Shown here one piece after another: positions 9,453 through 17,967 of a stretch of 64,000 nt of DNA. The stretch's first letter is position 1. Each line of letters opens with the position of its first letter. The stretch comes from Cytophagales bacterium (GTDB lineage: Bacteria; Bacteroidota; Bacteroidia; Cytophagales; Spirosomataceae), in assembly GCA_013298025.1 (NCBI GenBank), contig JAAFJE010000004.1, forward strand, positions 1-64,000, given 5' to 3'. The notes under the pieces are model-generated. The model made no database searches. It saw nothing but the letters and a program-made list of their open reading frames with translations, and was not told the origin of the DNA. The translations under genes and the position numbers were made by a program.

Positions 9453-10904
9453 ATGGTACAAGAACTTACGTATGAAAAACAGCTCAGTAGCTGGATTGAG
9501 GACGAAAAAGCAGCGTTAGCACTGGTCAATGTAGTAGGCAAACTATGGTTTGATAAATCAGTAGAACTGTTGTTGTTTAGAAATCAAATGTTCGATGTAA
9601 GTTCGTCGGGATTGTTGAGTTTACATGACTATGCTCAAAAAATTGTAGGACAGCCCATCACGGTAGAAGTAACTTTAGCGTTGGCACAAGCCATCAGCGA
9701 AATCGAAATTTCGCCTGCCCGCATCGACATGGGCCGCTTGGGTAGCGAGTGGCTCAAAGAGCAATTTGCGTATGCCTCGGTTAAGCAGTTTGTGGTGACA
9801 AAACTCGAAAAATTTATCGGCCGCAACCGCTTCAATTTAGTGCCCAAAGATGTAGTCTTGTATGGTTTTGGACGCATCGGGCGTTTGGCTGCTCGGATGC
9901 TCATTGGGATGGCAGGCAAGGGCGAGCAACTACGCTTACGAGCGATTGTAACACGTGACCACCAAGAAAGTGATATTTATAAAAGAGCCGAATTGCTCAA
10001 AAACGATTCGATTTATGGGCCATTTCAAGGTACAGTAGAAGTAGATGCCGCCAATAGATGTTTGATTATCAATGGGCAACAGGTAAATATGATTAGTGCG
10101 GCTTCGCCCGAAAGCATCGATTATACCCAATACGGCATCGAAGATGCTTTAGTCATTGATAATACAGGCGTAAAACGAGACAGAGAAGGACTCAGCAAAC
10201 ACCTCCAAGCCAAAGGTGTAGCAAGGGTATTGCTTACTGCCCCAGGCAAGGGCGATATTCCAAACATTGTGGCAGGTGTAAACAACTATGCCTACAAAAA
10301 AGACGAAAGTATTTTCTCGGCAGCCTCGTGTACCACCAATGCCATTGTACCGATTTTGTCGTTGATAGACCAAGCCATAGGCATCGAAAGGGGACATATC
10401 GAGTCGGTGCATTCTTATACCAATGACCAAAATTTGCTCGACAACTACCATCCAAAATCAAGAAGAGGACGCTCGGCGGCACAAAACTTGGTCATCACAG
10501 AAACCGGTGCCGATAAAGCCGTTGCCAAAGTATTGCCTCAATTGGCGGGCAAACTCACGGGCAACGCCATTCGAGTACCAACGCCCAATGGCTCGTTGGC
10601 CGTACTCAGCTTGCAGGTAGCCCGTAGCGTCAGTAAAACGGAAGTCAACGAAATCATTCGCCAAGCAGCCCTCAGTGGCGATTTGGTTGAACAAATCAAA
10701 TATTCGATGTCGGAAGAATTGGTTTCTTCCGATGTCATTGGTAGCCAAACAGCCGTAGTCTTTGATAGCCCTGCTACGATTGTAGCACAAGACGGCAAAA
10801 GCATTGTGCTGTATGTTTGGTACGACAACGAATTTGGCTATACTCGTCAGGCTTTGAAAGTAGCCAAAAACATTTCTGGTGTTTTAAGATTGACTTATTA
10901 TTGA
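9453..10904 (+). CDS. gap: Glyceraldehyde-3-phosphate dehydrogenase (long form, ~480 aa)
   Basis: VVLYGFGRIGRLAARML, SAASCTTNAIVPIL catalytic Cys motif, WYDNEFGYTRQ; start at MVQELTYEKQ preferred over 9348. Confidence 0.92.
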   Translation: MVQELTYEKQLSSWIEDEKAALALVNVVGKLWFDKSVELLLFRNQMFDVSSSGLLSLHDYAQKIVGQPITVEVTLALAQAISEIEISPARIDMGRLGSEWLKEQFAYASVKQFVVTKLEKFIGRNRFNLVPKDVVLYGFGRIGRLAARMLIGMAGKGEQLRLRAIVTRDHQESDIYKRAELLKNDSIYGPFQGTVEVDAANRCLIINGQQVNMISAASPESIDYTQYGIEDALVIDNTGVKRDREGLSKHLQAKGVARVLLTAPGKGDIPNIVAGVNNYAYKKDESIFSAASCTTNAIVPILSLIDQAIGIERGHIESVHSYTNDQNLLDNYHPKSRRGRSAAQNLVITETGADKAVAKVLPQLAGKLTGNAIRVPTPNGSLAVLSLQVARSVSKTEVNEIIRQAALSGDLVEQIKYSMSEELVSSDVIGSQTAVVFDSPATIVAQDGKSIVLYVWYDNEFGYTRQALKVAKNISGVLRLTYY

Positions 10905-10970
10905 GTTAGTTTGATGGTTTGGGGACGATACCTCGTATCATTTGTTTAAGTAAAAAGGGATAGATAGCTT

Positions 10971-11002
10971 AAAAAGCCTTCAAGGATTCTTGAAGGCTTT
11001 TT
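10971..11002 (+). terminator. Rho-independent terminator of gap
   Basis: AAAAAGCCTTCAAG-GATT-CTTGAAGGCTTTTT perfect 14-bp arms and T-run. Confidence 0.85.
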
Positions 11003-11083
11003 TGTTGTGTATTTGTTTTGTTTTCAGTATGTTGCTAAGGGTGAAGTAATCATTCCAGACCTCTTTCGTTAAATATATACCTA

Positions 11084-11725
11084 GCTGTTTCAAGCTTAAA
11101 AACCCCGCTGTTTCAAGTTTAACAACTTGGAACAACAAATCAAGTGCAGTCTCCGACTGCACCACCAGTACAACCAATAGCAAAGATTGAATATTTTAGT
11201 ATATTCAGTTTGAGCAAGGTCGCAGTCAGAGACTGCTTTTTATTCGGCGTTCCAAGTTTTTAAACTTGAAACAGCTGGGGCAGTCAGAGACTGCTTTTAT
11301 TTGGCGTTCCAAGTTGTTAAACTTGAAACAGCGAGGCTTTTTTGTTGTGTATTTGTTTTATTTTCAGTATGTTGCTAAGGCTAAAGCAATCATTCCAGAC
11401 CCTCGCTGTTCCAAGTTTACCAACTTGGAACAATCAATCAAGTGCAGTCTCCGACTGCACCCTCCCGCTGTTTCAAGTTTAATAACTTGGAACAATTAAT
11501 CAAGTGCAGTCTCCGACTGCACCACCAGCACAGATTGAATACTTTAGTATATTCAGTTTGAGCAAGGTCGCAGTCAGAGACTGCTTTTATTTGGCGTTCC
11601 AAGTTTTTAAACTTGAAACAGCAAAGGTTGCTAAGGCTAAAGCAATCATTCTAGTCCTCTTTCGTTAGATATATACCCCACTGTTTCAAGCTTAAAAACC
11701 CCACTGTTTCAAGTTTAACAACTTG
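11084..11725. repeat. BIME-like field, left part: alternating F and R inverted-repeat units
   Basis: Multiple copies of GCTGTTTCAAGTTTAMCAACTTGGAAC...GTGCAGTCTCCGACTGCAC (F) and its approximate reverse complement GCAGTCRGAGACTGC...GTTCCAAGTTTTTAAACTTGAAACAGC (R). Confidence 0.9.
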
Positions 11726-11798
11726 GAACAATCAATCAAGTGCAGTCTCCGACTGCATAACTGCAAAATTAAGTAATACACTATAAACAAATACAACC

Positions 11799-12356
11799 AT
11801 GAGTTTTGCCTATAAAATAAATAACCCAAGAGGAACATATTTTATCACCTTTGCTACTGTTCAATGGGTTGATGCTTTTACCAGAAAGCGTTATGTTGAT
11901 ATTGTGTTGGAAAGTATAAAGTATTGCCAAAAAGAAAAAGGTTTACGGATTCACGCTTGGTGTATTATGTCTAATCATGTCCATTTAATTGCCTCAACAC
12001 TTCATCCTAAACCTACGTTATCCGATATTTTACGAGACCTTAAAAAATTTACTTCTAATAAAATCTTGGACGCTATTCAAGATGAACAAGAAATAGAAAG
12101 TAGAAAAGGCTGGATGCTGTGGTTGTTTAGAAGTGCAGGAGAGCGTAATCCCAACAATACATTTTTTCAATTCTGGCGACAAGACAATCATCCAGAAGAA
12201 ATCTTCTCAGCAAAGTTTATGGAAAGTAAACTAGCTTATATTCATAATAACCCCGTAAAAGCTGGCTTAGTAGATGAACCTTGGGAATATTTGCTTTCGT
12301 CTGCAAGAGATTATATGACAGATAGAAAAGGATTATTGGAGATTGATTTTGTTTGA
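11799..12356 (+). CDS. REP-associated tyrosine transposase (RAYT; Y1_Tnp/HUH family)
   Basis: IHAWCIMSNHVHLIAS (HxH motif), YIHNNPVKAGLVDEPWEYLLSSARDY signature; embedded in repeat field. Confidence 0.93.
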   Translation: MSFAYKINNPRGTYFITFATVQWVDAFTRKRYVDIVLESIKYCQKEKGLRIHAWCIMSNHVHLIASTLHPKPTLSDILRDLKKFTSNKILDAIQDEQEIESRKGWMLWLFRSAGERNPNNTFFQFWRQDNHPEEIFSAKFMESKLAYIHNNPVKAGLVDEPWEYLLSSARDYMTDRKGLLEIDFV

Positions 12357-12360
12357 AATA

Positions 12361-13410
12361 TGTCCCTAGCTGTTTCAAGTTTAACAACTTGGAACAATCA
12401 ATCAAGTGCAGTCTCCGACTGCACCCTCCCGCTGTTTCAAGTTTAACAACTTGGAACAATTAATCAAGTGCAGTCTCCGACTGCACCACCAGCACAGATT
12501 GAATACTTTAGTATATTCAGTTTGAGCAAGGTCGCAGTCGGAGACTGCTTCTTATTTGGCGTTCCAAGTTTTTAAACTTGAAACAGCAAAGAGACTGCTT
12601 CTTATTTGGCGTTCCAAGTTGGTAAACTTGAAACAGCAAAGGTTAAATCTTTGTAGTAGTAGCATTAATCATAAAACAATACATTTCCAGCCCCTGCTGT
12701 TTCAAGTTTACCAACTTGGAACAATCAATCAAGTGCAGTCTCCCGCTGTTTCAAGTTTACCAACTTGGAACAATTAATCAAGTGCAGTCTCCGACTGCAC
12801 CACCAGCACAGCCAATAGCACAGATTGAATACTTTAGTATATTCAGTTTGAGCTAGGTCGCAGTCGGAGACTGCTTTTTATTTGGCGTTCCAAGTTTTTA
12901 AACTTGAAACAGCAAAAGCTAGGTCGCAGTCAGAGACTGCTTTTTATTCGGCGTTCCAAGTTTTTAAACTTGAAACAGCAAGAGTTTTAAAACCTCGTAG
13001 AGGTTAAATCTTTGTAGTAGTAGCATTAATCATAAAACAATACATTTCCAGCCCCTGCTGTTTCAAGTTTACCAACTTGGAACAATCAATCAAGTGCAGT
13101 CTCTCGCTGTTTCAAGTTTACCAACTTGGAACAATTAATCAAGTGCAGTCTCCGACTGCACCACCAGCACAGCCAATAGCACAGATTGAATACTTTAGTA
13201 TATTCAGTTTGAGCTAGGTCGCAGTCGGAGACTGCTTTTTATTTGGCGTTCCAAGTTTTTAAACTTGAAACAGCAAAAGCTAGGTCGCAGTCGGAGACTG
13301 CTTTTTATTTGGCGTTCCAAGTTTTTAAACTTGAAACAGCAAAAGCTAGGTCGCAGTCAGAGACTGCTTTTTATTTGGCGTTCCAAGTTTTTAAACTTGA
13401 AACAGCAAGG
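12361..13410. repeat. BIME-like field, right part: more than a dozen F/R units including 66-bp tandem and ~360-bp offset duplications
   Basis: Same F/R units; 3 tandem copies of a 66-bp R unit (starts 13213, 13279, 13345); 12641-12934 nearly identical to 13002-13295. Confidence 0.9.
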
Positions 13411-13432
13411 AAACAGCAAACGAAAATTGCCT

Positions 13433-13888
13433 ATTCCTTCATTTTAGCTGTCATTTCTTCATTACACTTGCCTATTTCTTTATTTTAATGGCTTGTTTCT
13501 TTTTTGTAGCTGTCATTTCTTTTTTGCAAACACTTGTTTCTTTATTACAATTGCCTCTTTCTTCATTTTAGCTGTCATTTCTTTTTTGCAAACACTTGTT
13601 TCTTTATTACAATTGCCTCTTTCTTCATTTTAGCTGTCATTTCTTTTTTGTAAATGGTTGTTTCTTTATTACAATTTCCGTTTCTTTACTTTAATTGCTT
13701 GTTTCGCAATTGTAATTACTCATTTCCTCGGTGTAATTGTTTGTTTCTTTGTTTTAAATGGTCTTTCCTAGATGTAATTAATCGTTTCTTTATTGCAAGT
13801 TTCCTTTTCCTAAATGTAATTAACTGTTTTCTCGGTGTAAATACTTGTTTTTTGATTGTAAACTATCTTTTCTTGAGTGTAAAATAGG
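13433..13888. repeat. Array of about 22 direct, diverged 20-21 bp units, function unknown
   Basis: TTTC anchors at 13454, 13475, 13496, 13516, 13537, 13558, 13578, 13599, 13620, 13640, 13661, 13681, 13702, 13723, 13744, 13764, 13785, 13806 (TTTT at 13827, 13848, 13868); consensus TTTCTTTATTGTAATTGCTTG. Confidence 0.9.
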
Positions 13889-13948
13889 TTTTTGTTGGCG
13901 TTATTTCTACTAAACTTGTTGCATGAAAGAAAAACACCAACGAAAACC
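13887..13948. other. Long imperfect hairpin abutting the 21-bp array
   Basis: GGTTTTTGTTGGCG (13887-13900) versus CACCAACGAAAACC (13935-13948): 12 of 14 Watson-Crick plus one wobble on either strand; 34-nt loop with an inner TTATTTC/GAAAGAA pairing. Confidence 0.6.
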
Positions 13949-13986
13949 CAAAAATATACGTGTAAAATATAAAGCCTCTTTGCTAA

Positions 13987-16900
13987 TTATGCTCCTTCTA
14001 TGATTTGTATCTCTTCCTCAGTTAGTTCATATAATTGATAAACTAATTGGTCAATTTGGGCTTCTTCAGAGCTAGTATCTTTATTGTCTTGTTTCTTTGC
14101 TAAAATTGTTTCTACAAGTGAAATGATTTCTAGTTCATTATTTTTATTTGGAATGACAAGTGGAATTTGAGATAAATAAGACTTTGACAAGTTTACTGTC
14201 AAATTAGATTCGTTTGTAAATTGATTTACATAAAACCAATTTATTAACTTAGAATTTAATAATGCTAAAACAAACTTTGTTTGAACAGGACTATCTTTAT
14301 TCAAAATAATATTGTTGATTGATTCTTTATTATAAAATCCTTGATTATCGTATGCTGCTTTTAATGGTTTTGAACCACCTGTAATTCTTTGAATTAATAT
14401 TTTTTCAGGTGTTTCAAATACTTCTTTTGTTCTAGCTCTGTGAAGCAATGATGGTTCGTAATTTAGCCATTGTTTTACTTCTTGTATATGATATGCACCA
14501 ATTTCTCTACCTTCTAAAAATGGCTTCCATCCCTCTTGAGGTTTATCACTGACTACTTCATTTTTATTTTTTGTAATTACAACGCCAAATATCATTTCTT
14601 TACAAATTGAACCTAACATTTTATTAGATTTTAGTTTTCTTAAAAGGTTTGATGAATTTTCATTCGTATTTGTTGCTATAACAAACTCACTGTTAATAAT
14701 ATCTTGTTTACTAATTGTTCCAACACTGTGAGGATTCATCAATTTGACTTTGTAATCCGCAAAATTTCCTTTTGTAGCTGTAATTACAATAGCTGTTGTA
14801 ATAGCATCTTCAAAAACTCTATCCCCAAAATCAAAAATACAGTTGATGCGAGAGTTTTTTACTAAATAACGTCTTGTAGAATCATACGAGGTAACTCTTA
14901 AAAATGTATTAGGAATTATAAAAGCAAATTGTGCTGAATTTTTTAAGTTACGAAATGCTTTTTCAATGAAAAGAGTAAATAGATTTATTTTCCCACTTCC
15001 ACATTCATAATTTTCTTTATAGTAGTTTTTTTCTGTTGTTAATATTCCTTCATTTCCACCAAAAACATACGGCGGATTACCAATCACTACATCAAAACCC
15101 ACAAAATCACCTTCATCATTTAATACTTCTGGAAATTCAAAACGCCATTCAAAAGCGTTTTCATAGATTTTATTGGCTTTAATATTTTCAATTTCGCTCC
15201 CAAGCTTTTTGATTTCATCGTTGAGTTGTGCTACTCTTTTATCTCGGGCAATCTGCTCTTTTTTTTCTATCCCAAACAAGCTTTGTTGGGTAGTAAGATT
15301 GGTTAATTCGCCATTGAGAGCATAGAGTTTTTTTAGTTTAGGGTCGTTTTTAGCAATTTCACTTCTAAAATCTGATTTGATAAGCGAAATTAATCTTTCC
15401 ATTTCTCGCTTTTCTTCTTTGCTTTTGGCATTTCGGTAAGTATCAACGGCTATTTTGTAGCTATCAATCGTCCATTTACTTTTTTTGAGGGCTTGGCTCA
15501 AATCTTCGTCTATACCAAATCGACTAATGAGCGAGTTTCCACATTTAATATTAATATCAATGTTGGGAAGGGTTTCAAGTTCGGTAGCATTTTTGTAATA
15601 GGCATTTTTTAATAACTCTATCCACAAACGCAAACGGCATATTTTTACAGAATTGGGGTTAATATCAACGCCAAAAAGGCAATTTTCTATAATGCTTTGT
15701 TTTTCATGAAAAAGCGTTTCTTGAATACGCTGGCTTTCGTGATTCTTTGGATTGTATTCAAAGAGTTCGCCGTCTTCGGTTACAATCAGTTCATCATTGA
15801 CTACTTCTACTTGGTATTCTTTCAAGCGTTTGCCTGTTCTGTCTTGCAAAATTTTTAAATCATTTTTTACCGCAATCATTTCATTAAGAGCCGAAACCAA
15901 GAAATGTCCAGAACCTACAGCAGGGTCACAAATTTTGATACTATTTACAATTTGGTTGGCTTCTTTGCGGTCATCTATTTTATCGTAAAGGTCTTCTATG
16001 CTTTGGCATTGCCAGTTTTTGATTTCATTAAACTTTTGTACAACGGCTTTCCGAATGGTTTCACGGCACATATACATGGTAATAAAGCCGGGCGTAAAAA
16101 ACGAGCCATCTTTATAGCCATTGATTTTTTCAAAAATCAAACCCAATACAGAAGCATTAATTAAGGTTTTATTATCTTCTTGAATCTCCTCAGAGCCTTC
16201 ACTACTAAAATCGTAAGCATCTAAAAACGCAAAGAAATATTTTAGCGTACTTAATTTTCCTGTTTGCTTTTTGCCTTGTTCATTTTTCAACACTGTATTG
16301 CTCAAAATAGGAATCTCTCTATCATCTCGCAGATTGCTAATAAACAAGGTTTGGTGTTCGAGTTCGGTAGGTTCAAAAAGCGAACTGTTGAGATACGGTA
16401 CTTTTTCAAAAGCTTTTTTTACGTCTTGGTTTCGTTGCTCATGTTTACGAGCCAATACCTGAAAAAACAAAGAATTGAGGTCGTCATAATCTTTGATTTT
16501 ATCTAAACTTAAAAAAGCATAAGATTTATCGCCTTTGTGATAAGTAATCAATTGGGCTTCCAGTAGTTTTAAGAATAAGATTCTATTTACCCAAGTAATC
16601 GTTAATTCAAGTGCCACATTAAACAAACGTTCTTCTGTGGTAGCACCAAATTGTGAAGGTTTATCTAAACGGCTGAGTTTATCGAGGCTATCCAACTGAA
16701 TGATAGCATCTTCTAGCATCGTTCCAGTATTTCTTTCTTCTTCTTTGTTGCGTTGGATAATTTTTTTGCTTCCTTCTTTTGTTTCGGTGAGTCCGATAAT
16801 GTGTAGCAATTCGCTATAAAAGCGTTTGTCGAGGCTATTGCTATCATTTGCAAAAGGAAGTTTGAGCAAATGTTCGGGCGAGAGTACTTTAAAGAGACCA

Positions 16901-17571
16901 ATCAGCGATTTATCATCGGCTTTATCGGCATTACGTAGTGCTTTTTGGTATTCATGAATATTAAAATAAGTATATTCAAGAGAAGTTTGTAAACTACTGA
17001 TAAAAGGTTCGGCAATTTGTTTATAAAAGAAATCTGTTTTATTATCAGGTAAACGACCACTTTCAAAATCGTTGAATTGTTTTACAAAACTTTTGTTTTG
17101 GGCAAATAATCTATCGAATAGCGTAGCATCAAAAATAAACCATTCGTTAATATTGGTAGCAATGAGGTATTTTACTTCAAGATTTTTGTGGGTAATTCTT
17201 TCTCTCAAATAATAGAGTACCAATTCTTGAAAAGCCTTTGTATTTACTTTTTTTGGGGTTATCATCTCAGCCTTATTGGTAGGCTTTTTGGCTTCTATAA
17301 TTACACCTACGGTACTGTTGGCGGTATTTCCGTTATGAATCACAAGGTCGTTTCTACCTTTTGTATTGATAAAATGGTTGGGGTCATAATAGGTTTTCTT
17401 TAGGAAATCAATCACCAGATTTTTATGAAACTCTTCTGATTCAGCTTCATTCATGCTATCAATGAGGCGAATCAAATTTGTTTTAAATCCTTCGATATTA
17501 TCTCTATTCGGTTTTACTTTTAAAAAAGCTTTGTTTAATGCCTTTGTAGGTTTTAGTGCTATTAATTCCAT
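13987..17571 (-). CDS. Eco57I-class restriction-modification enzyme / N6-adenine DNA methyltransferase (Type IIG-like, single polypeptide)
   Basis: 1194 aa; CDPAVGSGHFLVSALNEM (SAM motif I), FDVVIGNPPYVFGG (NPPY motif IV), N-terminal VIIEAKKP nuclease-like segment, C-terminal TRD-like region. Confidence 0.9.
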   Translation of the reverse strand: MELIALKPTKALNKAFLKVKPNRDNIEGFKTNLIRLIDSMNEAESEEFHKNLVIDFLKKTYYDPNHFINTKGRNDLVIHNGNTANSTVGVIIEAKKPTNKAEMITPKKVNTKAFQELVLYYLRERITHKNLEVKYLIATNINEWFIFDATLFDRLFAQNKSFVKQFNDFESGRLPDNKTDFFYKQIAEPFISSLQTSLEYTYFNIHEYQKALRNADKADDKSLIGLFKVLSPEHLLKLPFANDSNSLDKRFYSELLHIIGLTETKEGSKKIIQRNKEEERNTGTMLEDAIIQLDSLDKLSRLDKPSQFGATTEERLFNVALELTITWVNRILFLKLLEAQLITYHKGDKSYAFLSLDKIKDYDDLNSLFFQVLARKHEQRNQDVKKAFEKVPYLNSSLFEPTELEHQTLFISNLRDDREIPILSNTVLKNEQGKKQTGKLSTLKYFFAFLDAYDFSSEGSEEIQEDNKTLINASVLGLIFEKINGYKDGSFFTPGFITMYMCRETIRKAVVQKFNEIKNWQCQSIEDLYDKIDDRKEANQIVNSIKICDPAVGSGHFLVSALNEMIAVKNDLKILQDRTGKRLKEYQVEVVNDELIVTEDGELFEYNPKNHESQRIQETLFHEKQSIIENCLFGVDINPNSVKICRLRLWIELLKNAYYKNATELETLPNIDINIKCGNSLISRFGIDEDLSQALKKSKWTIDSYKIAVDTYRNAKSKEEKREMERLISLIKSDFRSEIAKNDPKLKKLYALNGELTNLTTQQSLFGIEKKEQIARDKRVAQLNDEIKKLGSEIENIKANKIYENAFEWRFEFPEVLNDEGDFVGFDVVIGNPPYVFGGNEGILTTEKNYYKENYECGSGKINLFTLFIEKAFRNLKNSAQFAFIIPNTFLRVTSYDSTRRYLVKNSRINCIFDFGDRVFEDAITTAIVITATKGNFADYKVKLMNPHSVGTISKQDIINSEFVIATNTNENSSNLLRKLKSNKMLGSICKEMIFGVVITKNKNEVVSDKPQEGWKPFLEGREIGAYHIQEVKQWLNYEPSLLHRARTKEVFETPEKILIQRITGGSKPLKAAYDNQGFYNKESINNIILNKDSPVQTKFVLALLNSKLINWFYVNQFTNESNLTVNLSKSYLSQIPLVIPNKNNELEIISLVETILAKKQDNKDTSSEEAQIDQLVYQLYELTEEEIQIIEGA

Positions 17572-17668
17572 TGGTATGATTTTAAAAATTATCGGATTGT
17601 AATTTACTTGATTGAAATGGAAATTAGCAGGTTTTAGGAGAGAAAAAATCTGTAAATAGCTGTATGAT

Positions 17669-17727
17669 ACTCATGGCATGAATATCAAATTATTTTGAAA
17701 GACCCTTCTGTCAGTCATGCCATGAGT
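17669..17727. other. Perfect 13-bp inverted repeat with 33-nt loop upstream of the R-M gene
   Basis: ACTCATGGCATGA (17669-17681) / TCATGCCATGAGT (17715-17727). Confidence 0.7.
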
Positions 17728-17811
17728 CAATAAGCTTACATCCAATAAAATGTAGCTTCAATACTGTTTGTGAGAGATTGGTACTCAGATTTTCTGGGCT
17801 TCAATGTCCTG

Positions 17812-17873
17812 TCCTAAAAAGCTTAATAATTAATGCAGTTTTAATTCCCTAATACTGTCAAGCTTTTTTAGGA
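17812..17873. other. 13/14-bp inverted repeat with 35-nt loop
   Basis: TCCTAAAAAGCTT (17812-17824) / AAGCTTTTTTAGGA (17860-17873), one-base bulge. Confidence 0.65.
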
Positions 17874-17911
17874 TGCGAGAGGGTTCTTAAAAATCAGACT
17901 TTTTTAAATAA

Positions 17912-17955
17912 AATTGGTTTTGCACACATCGTTTCTTATGCGTGCAAAACCAATT
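17912..17955 (-). terminator. Hairpin downstream of tannase-like gene
   Basis: AATTGGTTTTGCAC / GTGCAAAACCAATT perfect 14-bp arms, immediately 3' of the gene end at 17968. Confidence 0.6.
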
Positions 17956-17967
17956 GTATCATTACGC

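Noticed and set aside
11084-13410. CRISPR array or IS element in the palindromic repeat field
   Set aside because: Repeats are palindromic F/R pairs with shared linkers, not unique spacers; the only transposase is a RAYT, which explains REP/BIME structure.
10980-13488. Small ORFs inside the REP field (10980-11183, 11266-11499, 12217-12459, 12556-12777, 13243-13488, 13265-13447)
   Set aside because: They translate the repeat units themselves (SETAF.LAFQVFKLETA...) in either orientation, with no independent coding evidence.
13433-13888. CRISPR array
   Set aside because: Units are contiguous 20-21 bp without 25-40 nt unique spacers, repeats are diverged, and no cas genes are in the window.
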